DNA of 64,000 nt from Serratia nevei. GTDB taxonomy: Bacteria; Pseudomonadota; Gammaproteobacteria; Enterobacterales; Enterobacteriaceae. Each line of letters begins with the position of its first letter. The first letter of the stretch is position 1. This document shows positions 58,258 through 64,000 of the stretch, piece by piece. The notes under the pieces are model-generated. The model saw only the letters and a list, made by a program, of their open reading frames with translations, was not told the DNA's origin and did no database searches. A program made the position numbers and the translations under genes. The DNA lies in the NCBI RefSeq assembly GCF_024160145.1, contig NZ_JAMYWQ010000017.1, forward strand, positions 41,493 through 105,492, given 5' to 3'.

Positions 58258-58557
58258 TATCGTTATCTCCTTGTTAAATCCGCCGTTAGCGCGTTCTACG
58301 GCTGCGCCGACGGCTTTCCTCAATGATGCTGTGATATTCCGGCCATAAAACCGGCGGTAAACAGGTATAAAGTGCACACGCGACGCTGAGTGGAATAGCT
58401 CAATTCATTCATCACGAAAATGCATTATAAAAAATCATTTAATATCATGATATTTAAAGGATTTTAACTCACAAACTTATCAGCAGGGCATGACGAGCGC
58501 AAGAAGAGATGGGGTGTGGCCGCCAGGGGAACCGCGTGGCGAGAGTTTACGGGGCAC
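58258..58557. other. AT-rich intergenic region upstream of the lipoprotein/FKBP pair
   Basis: About 300 bp. The AT-rich block 58380-58470 is the likely promoter of the minus-strand pair. No ORF or clear operator was seen. Confidence 0.45.
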
Positions 58558-58587
58558 AAAAAAAGCCCCGGCAAAACGCCGGGGCTT
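58558..58587 (-). terminator. Terminator of cutC
   Basis: Minus-strand stem AAGCCCCGGC / GCCGGGGCTT with a 5-base loop followed by TTTTT, about 90 bp beyond the cutC stop. Confidence 0.85.
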
Positions 58588-58674
58588 GGTACTTGCGAGT
58601 CGCCGAAGGCTCAGCGACACGCCAAGGGGGCTTACGGCCCGGAAACCGGTTATCAACCGCAGTTAGCAGCGTGT

Positions 58675-59433
58675 TTATGCGCTTTGCGCCAGAGGGTCAA
58701 CCAAGGCCAGCGCGTTTTTCATCGCTTCCACCATGTCGCCATCCACGCAATAATGACTAAATTCATCAAACTCATTGTCGGAACACATGGTGACGCCCGC
58801 CTTGCGGTAACGCATGGTCGACGGCACCAGATGGCCGGAGGAACTGTGCAGTTCGTGCAGGCCGATATCGACAAACTTGTGCAGATTGCTGAGACGCACA
58901 CCGGCCCCCGCCATGATCACCGGGCCCTGGCTGGCCTGGCGCAAATCGCGCAGCAGCGGCAGGCCCAGTTCGGCACTCTGCTGTTGGCCGGAGGTCAAAA
59001 TGCGCGCCACGCCCAGCTCGGTCAGTTGCGCCAGCGCCACCATCGGGTTCTGGCACATGTCGAACGCGCGATGGAACGTGACCGCCATCCCCTCACACAG
59101 ACTCATCACTTCGCGCATGCGCGGCAGATCGATGTGCCCTTCTTCGTCCAGCATGCCGACCACCACGCCGGGGAACCCCATCTCGCGGATCTGGCGGATA
59201 TCCTGCTTGATCACCTCGAAATCCACCGCGCCGTAGCAGAAATCGCCACCGCGTGGTCGCACGATAGGATGTACCGGGATCGCGATCCGCTCGCGCGCCA
59301 GACGCAGCGTGCCATAACTCGGCGTCAATCCGCCCTCGCTCTGGCTGGCGCACAACTCGATGCGATCGGCGCCCGCCCGTTCGGCCGTCAGTGCACAATC
59401 GACGCTAAAGCAACAAACTTCCAGTTTGATCAT
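58675..59433 (-). CDS. cutC: CutC family protein (copper homeostasis)
   Basis: 252 aa from the ATG at 59433. A TIM-barrel CutC protein with conserved [37 protein letters not shown] and [15 protein letters not shown]. It was named for copper tolerance in E. coli, though its direct role is disputed. Upstream is the divergent PLP-lyase gene, across about 100 bp. Confidence 0.95.
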   Translation of the reverse strand: MIKLEVCCFSVDCALTAERAGADRIELCASQSEGGLTPSYGTLRLARERIAIPVHPIVRPRGGDFCYGAVDFEVIKQDIRQIREMGFPGVVVGMLDEEGHIDLPRMREVMSLCEGMAVTFHRAFDMCQNPMVALAQLTELGVARILTSGQQQSAELGLPLLRDLRQASQGPVIMAGAGVRLSNLHKFVDIGLHELHSSSGHLVPSTMRYRKAGVTMCSDNEFDEFSHYCVDGDMVEAMKNALALVDPLAQSA

Positions 59434-59534
59434 TGTCACCCCCAGATAACGGCCAACATACGGCGGCAATTGTTCATTTCTTCATTTCTCACGTAGGCTC
59501 ATGCTTAGGCATAAACCGGCTCAGGGTTGTAACT

Positions 59535-60683
59535 ATGGCATCCAATTTTGATCAATGGGTAGACCGCAGTCACAGTGACAGCGTTAAGTGGGATAAATAT
59601 CGCGATCGCGACATCATTCCGCTGTGGATCGCCGACAGCGATTTCGCCTCGCCGCCGGCGGTGATCGAAGCCTTGCAGCGCCGCGTGGCGCACGGCGTAT
59701 TCGGCTACACCCACCCATCCCCTGATCTTATTGAGGTTTTTACCCGCCGCATGGTAGAGCGCTACGGCTGGCACATCAAGCCTGAATGGATCATTTTCCT
59801 GCCTGGCCTGGTGTGTGGCCTGAACCTGTGCGTGCGCGCCTGCACCGAAGAACATCAGAGTACGCTGGCCCCTTCCCCGATTTATCCGCCGTTTCGCAAA
59901 GCGGCCAAATTCGCCGGGCGTAAACACCTCTCGGTGCCGCTAACGACGGTAGGCCAACGTTGGGTGCTGGACTTTTCCGCGATGCATGGCGCGCTCAGCG
60001 GCAACGAGAAGCTGCTGCTGCTGTGCAACCCGCAGAATCCCGGCGGCACCGTTTATCGCCGAGACGAACTGTTGCAGCACCAGCGGTTCGCCCGCGAGCA
60101 CGATTTGATCGTCTGTTCGGATGAGATCCACTGCGAACTGCTGCTTGAACCCGGCGCGCGGCATATTCCGTTCGCCACCCTCAACGAAGACGCGGCCCAG
60201 CGCAGCGTGACGCTGATGTCGCCGTCAAAAACGTTCAATCTCGCCGGCCTGGGCGCCTCGATGGCGATCGTCCCCAACGAGACGCTGCGACAACGGCTGA
60301 AACGCGCGCGTAGCGGCATCGTACCGGAGGTTAATCTGTTGGCGCTGGTGGCGGCGCAGGCAGCCTATCAACACGGGCAGCCCTGGCTGGATGAGCAGTT
60401 GATTTATCTGCGCGCCAATCGCGATCGGCTGACCGAGCGCATCAACACCATGCCGGGGCTGAAGCTGCTGCCGATCGAAGCCACCTACCTGGCGTGGATC
60501 GATTGCAGCGCTTTACCGGTGGACAACCCGCAACAGTTCTTCGAACGTGCGGGCGTAGGGTTAAGCGCCGGTCTGGATTTCGGCGATCGGCGCTTTGTCA
60601 GGCTTAACTTCGGGTGCCGGCGGGCGCTGCTCGATGAAGCGCTCGATCGCATGGCACGTGCCTGCGCCACGCTACCCTACTAG
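59535..60683 (+). CDS. MalY/PatB-family PLP C-S lyase or aminotransferase
   Basis: 382 aa from the ATG at 59535 (AGGG eight bases upstream). A fold-type I PLP enzyme: LWIADSDFASPPAV near the N-terminus, LLCNPQNPGG, the acid in LIVCSDEIHCELLL and the PLP lysine in TLMSPSKTFNLAGLG. MalY and PatB cleave cystathionine or related beta-C-S bonds and some have a regulatory role. It is convergent with yecM, overlapping it by 4 bp. Substrate unknown. Confidence 0.88.
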   Translation: MASNFDQWVDRSHSDSVKWDKYRDRDIIPLWIADSDFASPPAVIEALQRRVAHGVFGYTHPSPDLIEVFTRRMVERYGWHIKPEWIIFLPGLVCGLNLCVRACTEEHQSTLAPSPIYPPFRKAAKFAGRKHLSVPLTTVGQRWVLDFSAMHGALSGNEKLLLLCNPQNPGGTVYRRDELLQHQRFAREHDLIVCSDEIHCELLLEPGARHIPFATLNEDAAQRSVTLMSPSKTFNLAGLGASMAIVPNETLRQRLKRARSGIVPEVNLLALVAAQAAYQHGQPWLDEQLIYLRANRDRLTERINTMPGLKLLPIEATYLAWIDCSALPVDNPQQFFERAGVGLSAGLDFGDRRFVRLNFGCRRALLDEALDRMARACATLPY

Positions 60684-61249
60684 CCTTGTTCGCTGGCGAC
60701 GATGTCCCGGATGGAATAAGGATGAAACTTGATCGTCACCGTTCCGTCGGTGATGGCCAGCGTCGGGTTCGGCAACCGCTCGCCTTCGCCTTTCGGCGAG
60801 CTTTGCTTCAGCTTGATGCCTGGTGCCAGCAATGCCTCATCGGCCAGGTGGCTCAGCGCCCGGGCGTGCAGCGTCGCCGGATCGCCGCAGAGCACCAGTT
60901 CGACATGTTCCCACCCTTCATGCGGGTAGCGTTTTTCCCCGGGATACGGCAGCTCGATGCAGTCTATCTGCCAGGGGCCTACGGCCAGGGGGCGCGACAA
61001 ATCGAACAAACAAATAGGCCGCCCGTTTATCATCGACTCGGACAGCAGTGCCCCGCACTGCATCAATCCCTGGCGCCAACGTTCGGCGGTGGCATTTTGA
61101 TGGCAGCGCAGCGAAATGTGGTCGGCCGTAAACGCGGACAGATCAAGCCGCAATCTGGCGGCAAATTGTTGCAACGCCTGCTCGAAACGCGGCAGGTCGA
61201 GCGCCAGGTCGTCAAGCTCGGCAATCGCCTGCAAGGTCATGGTGGTCAT
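60680..61249 (-). CDS. yecM: VOC-fold protein YecM
   Basis: 189 aa. The YecM family has a glyoxalase/dioxygenase-like VOC fold with possible metal ligands in DHISLRCHQNATAERW, GWEHVELVLCG and VTIKFHPYSI. No activity is established. It is divergent from argS, its neighbour in E. coli. Confidence 0.95.
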   Translation of the reverse strand: MTTMTLQAIAELDDLALDLPRFEQALQQFAARLRLDLSAFTADHISLRCHQNATAERWRQGLMQCGALLSESMINGRPICLFDLSRPLAVGPWQIDCIELPYPGEKRYPHEGWEHVELVLCGDPATLHARALSHLADEALLAPGIKLKQSSPKGEGERLPNPTLAITDGTVTIKFHPYSIRDIVASEQG

Positions 61250-61721
61250 AGAAACCTCAAAACAGCGGAAGGCAAAGTGAAACGTCGTAATTTACACGCT
61301 GGGGGCGGCGCTCGCCAGGGTTGCGAGGTTATTCAGCGTCAGCTCAGGATAAATGGGACCGTGGATAAAGAATAAAAAAACCAGGAATCTATTAAAGCGG
61401 CAGATTCCGCACTCAACAATCGAATAAAAACAAGATGTTTCTCAACTCGATTATACCTTTTCATCATGACGTTATGATTTACGTTATTTTTCAAAAAACC
61501 ATTCATCACCGTGCGATTGAACCGATTGAAATTTTTTGTTTTTCTCACCACCTCAGGTTATCAATCCCGTAAAAAACCACAATGATAACCAGTTAAAAAT
61601 CAATCAAGTAAACACAGAAAAATCAACAAAGAATAAGGATTATCTTAATTTTCACCTGAGCAATTGATTCACCAAGACAACTCGGCTACTTTGGGGGAAA
61701 TTTAAATTCGAGACAATCATT
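61250..61721. other. AT-rich intergenic region upstream of a small membrane protein
   Basis: About 470 bp, strongly AT-rich from 61360. A minus-strand frame of 70 codons lacks a ribosome-binding site and a family pattern. It holds the yecM promoter region and probably that of the small plus-strand ORF. Confidence 0.45.
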
Positions 61722-61841
61722 ATGTTATTGCTGACGATATCCTTGGTGTTGATAATTATCGCCGTATACGCCATCTACCGTCATTTTAAATCGCGCAGTA
61801 CCAATACGCTTGATGCCAGACGTCACAATAAAAAACGTTAG
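61722..61841 (+). CDS. Small single-helix membrane protein (39 aa)
   Basis: MLLLTISLVLIIIAVYAIYR followed by a basic tail (HFKSRSTNTLDARRHNKKR). About 19 hydrophobic residues then a strongly positive C-terminus predict an N-out/C-in inner-membrane peptide. The upstream GAGA is weak. It is not in an operon with argS (248 bp apart). Family unknown. Confidence 0.5.
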   Translation: MLLLTISLVLIIIAVYAIYRHFKSRSTNTLDARRHNKKR

Positions 61842-62089
61842 CCGCCTAACGCTCTTCGCCGTAGATTCTCTTTCGGTCATTCTGCTTTTTACCTGCCGGC
61901 GATCAACCACGCCGCATTCGACAATGTTTCATCGCTGCAGCCGCGCCAACTGCTGACGGACTCCGCCAGATCGGTTACAATTGCAGGCTGTTTTGTGGCG
62001 ATCGCCGCGCCCGTCGTGCGCCGGCGCCTGCCACCGTTGAATCCCGCAGGGGTTGGCTTCAGCCCCTCGTTCGTCATTAAGGTAACCCG

Positions 62090-63820
62090 GTGAATATTCA
62101 GGTTCTTCTTTCAGATAAAGTCAGCCAGGCGCTGATCGCCGCTGGTGCGCCAGCCGATTGCGAAGCGCAGGTCCGCCCATCCGCCAAGGCACAGTTTGGT
62201 GATTACCAGGCCAACGGCGTGATGTCCGTTGCCAAAAAGCTGGGCATGCCACCCCGCCAGTTGGCGGAAAAAGTGGTGCAACTGCTGGATCTTGGCGACA
62301 TCGCCGGTAAAGTGGAAATCGCCGGCCCCGGCTTTATCAACATTTTCCTGAACAGCGACTGGGTCGCCCGCCAGGCCGATCGGGTGCTGAACGCGCCGAA
62401 ACTGGGCATCGCGCCGGTTGAGCCGCAAACCATCGTTATCGACTACTCCGCGCCGAACGTGGCAAAAGAGATGCACGTCGGCCACCTGCGCTCCACCATC
62501 ATCGGCGACGCCGCGGCGCGTACCCAGGAGTTTCTGGGCCATAAAGTGATCCGCGCCAACCACGTCGGCGACTGGGGCACCCAGTTCGGCATGCTGATTG
62601 CCTACCTGGAAAAAATGCAGAATGAAAACGCCAGCGATATGGGCCTGTCCGATCTGGAACAGTTCTACCGCGAAGCCAAGAAGCATTACGACGAAGACGC
62701 CGCGTTCGCCGAGCGTGCACGCGCTTACGTCGTGAAGCTGCAGGGGGGCGATCAATACTGCCTGAAGATGTGGCGCAAACTGGTCGACATCACCATGGCG
62801 CAAAACCAGCTGACCTATAACCGCCTGAACGTCACGCTGACCGAAGACGACGTGATGGGCGAAAGCCTGTATAACGCGATGCTGCCGGGCATCGTCGCCG
62901 ATCTGAAAGCCAAAGGGCTGGCGGTGGAAAGCGAAGGCGCCACCGTGGTGTTCCTCGACGAATACCAGAACAAGGACGGCGATCCGATGGGCGTCATCAT
63001 CCAGAAAAAGGATGGCGGCTACCTCTACACCACCACCGACATCGCCTGCGCCAAGTATCGCTACGAAACCCTGGGTGCCAACCGCGTCCTGTATTACATC
63101 GATTCCCGTCAGCATCAGCATCTGATGCAGGCCTGGACCATCGTGCGCAAGGCCGGATACGTGCCGGAGTCCGTTTCGCTGGAGCACCACATGTTCGGCA
63201 TGATGCTGGGCAAAGACGGCAAGCCGTTCAAAACCCGCGCGGGCGGCACGGTGAAGCTCTCCGATCTGCTGGATGAGGCCATCGAACGCGCCGAACAGCT
63301 GATCGCCGGCAAAAACCCGGACATGCCGGAAGACGAAATGAAAACCGTGGCCCGCGTGGTCGGCATCGGCGCGGTGAAATACGCCGATCTGTCGAAAAGC
63401 CGCACCACCGACTATGTCTTCGATTGGGATAACATGCTGGCCTTTGAAGGCAATACCGCGCCTTATATGCAATACGCCTACACCCGCGTAGCGTCGGTGT
63501 TCAAACGCGCCGGCATCGACGAAAGCAGCCTGACGCTGCCGCTGACGCTGACCGAAGAGCGTGAAATTGCGCTGGCCACCCGCCTGCTGCAGTTCGAAGA
63601 GGTGCTCACCACCGTCGCGCGTGAAGGCACGCCTCACGTCATGTGCAGCTACCTGTACGATCTGGCCGGCTTGTTCTCCGGCTTCTACGAGCACTGCCAG
63701 ATCCTGAACGCCGACAGCGAAGAAGCACGTCAGAGCCGCCTGAAGCTGGCACTGCTGACCTCTAAAACGCTGAAAACCGGTCTGGATACGCTGGGCATCG
63801 AAACCGTCGAACGTATGTAA
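62090..63820 (+). CDS. argS: Arginyl-tRNA synthetase ArgS
   Basis: 576 aa from a GTG, as in E. coli (577 aa, also GTG). An N-terminal Add-1 domain (about 1-110) precedes a class I catalytic domain with the HIGH variant HVGH (in [18 protein letters not shown]) and the KMSK-like lysine loop replaced, as usual in ArgRS. The DALR anticodon domain is at the C-terminus ([15 protein letters not shown], ending LGIETVERM). Confidence 0.99.
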   Translation: MNIQVLLSDKVSQALIAAGAPADCEAQVRPSAKAQFGDYQANGVMSVAKKLGMPPRQLAEKVVQLLDLGDIAGKVEIAGPGFINIFLNSDWVARQADRVLNAPKLGIAPVEPQTIVIDYSAPNVAKEMHVGHLRSTIIGDAAARTQEFLGHKVIRANHVGDWGTQFGMLIAYLEKMQNENASDMGLSDLEQFYREAKKHYDEDAAFAERARAYVVKLQGGDQYCLKMWRKLVDITMAQNQLTYNRLNVTLTEDDVMGESLYNAMLPGIVADLKAKGLAVESEGATVVFLDEYQNKDGDPMGVIIQKKDGGYLYTTTDIACAKYRYETLGANRVLYYIDSRQHQHLMQAWTIVRKAGYVPESVSLEHHMFGMMLGKDGKPFKTRAGGTVKLSDLLDEAIERAEQLIAGKNPDMPEDEMKTVARVVGIGAVKYADLSKSRTTDYVFDWDNMLAFEGNTAPYMQYAYTRVASVFKRAGIDESSLTLPLTLTEEREIALATRLLQFEEVLTTVAREGTPHVMCSYLYDLAGLFSGFYEHCQILNADSEEARQSRLKLALLTSKTLKTGLDTLGIETVERM

Positions 63821-63841
63821 ACCACGCCACGCGGAAAGCAA

Positions 63842-63867
63842 AAAGGTCGCCGAGGCGACCTTTTTTT
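63842..63867 (+). terminator. Terminator of argS
   Basis: Stem AAAGGTCG / CGACCTTT with a 6-base loop, followed by further T (run of seven), 21 bp after the argS stop. Confidence 0.9.
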
Positions 63868-63871
63868 ATGC

Positions 63872-64000
63872 TGTGACCCGTCCTGAATAGCGTTGACACG
63901 TTTTCGACTTAAATCCGGAGAACGTGATAATGGCCGAGTTTAAACGCACACAACGCGACTATCCTTTGTCTTTTAAAATTGCTGTTGTTGAGCAGGTTGA
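63872..64000 (+). mobile_element. Left end of an IS3-family insertion sequence (truncated by the window)
   Basis: From about 63872 the sequence TGTGACCCGTCCTGAATAG leads to a transposase start 58 bp further on. The argS terminator stops just four bases before, so the element sits immediately downstream of it. The inner end and the second inverted repeat are beyond the window, so the IR boundary is estimated. Confidence 0.65.
63930..64000 (+). CDS. IS3-family transposase orfA (partial, runs off the right edge)
   Basis: Twenty-three codons are visible, MAEFKRTQRDYPLSFKIAVV then EQV, with GGAG nine bases upstream. This is the N-terminus of IS3-type helix-turn-helix OrfA proteins, which continue into a short HTH and fuse to the DDE transposase by frameshifting. 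Nothing further can be judged. Confidence 0.7.
   Translation, partial: MAEFKRTQRDYPLSFKIAVVEQV

Noticed and set aside
61339..61551. 70-codon minus-strand frame in the yecM-argS gap
   Set aside because: AT-rich DNA, no ribosome-binding site, composition dominated by Asn, Arg and Phe without any motif.

Overview
The window looks like a chromosomal segment of a Serratia species, close to S. marcescens (Enterobacterales, high GC). Nearly every core protein matches its Escherichia coli orthologue closely, and blocks of E. coli gene order survive (nhaB-dsbB, ycgN-ycgM, ycgL-minCDE, fadD-yeaY-tsaB-yoaA-yoaB, mdtJI, zwf/hexR/pykA/lpxM/mepM/znuACB/ruvBAC/yebC/nudB/aspS, yecD-yecE-yecN-cmoAB, cutC, yecM-argS). 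Serratia-like additions lie between these blocks. No rRNA, tRNA, CRISPR array or prophage was seen.

Layout. 1-1433 is a minus-strand operon of a secreted fasciclin protein, an ECF sigma factor and its anti-sigma factor, the last running off the left edge. 1.8-5.4 kb is an accessory stretch of small proteins: a YmgB/AriR-like protein, one-helix peptides, an orphan GhoT/OrtT-type membrane toxin and unknown membrane proteins. 5.5-9.8 kb holds an exonuclease, a drug exporter and dadA-dadX for D-/L-alanine catabolism. 10.4-17.2 kb carries two SGNH-type O-acyltransferase genes on either side of ycgB, the first frameshifted at a G8 tract, plus zinT. 17.4-26.6 kb has fadR, nhaB, dsbB, an sRNA with the ArcZ pairing sequence, an LpxO-like hydroxylase, ycgN, ycgM, a lytic transglycosylase, ycgL and minCDE.

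26.9-33.8 kb holds rnd, fadD, yeaY, tsaB, yoaA and yoaB. 33.9-40.3 kb has the spermidine exporter mdtJI with a candidate leader ORF, then eda, zwf, hexR and pykA. 40.4-52.2 kb has a leucine-rich-repeat protein, lpxM, mepM, the znuA / znuCB zinc importer, ruvB-ruvA-ruvC, yebC, nudB, aspS and an FmdB-type zinc ribbon. 52.5-63.8 kb has yecD, yecE (apparently with an internal deletion), yecN, cmoAB, a lipoprotein/coiled-coil FKBP pair, cutC, a MalY/PatB-type lyase, yecM and argS. The right edge is the start of an IS3-type element.

Several circuits close within the window. FadR is encoded at 17.4 kb and a good FadR operator lies upstream of fadD at 29.8 kb. HexR is encoded next to zwf, with HexR-type palindromes before zwf and pykA. 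Zur-type boxes precede both zinT and the znuA/znuC divergent promoter. The observations most worth following are the ArcZ-like sRNA at an unexpected locus, the G8-tract frameshift in the acyltransferase, the mdtJI leader ORF, the sigma/anti-sigma/fasciclin operon and the lipoprotein/coiled-coil FKBP pair. No wholly new multi-gene system can be proved from sequence alone.
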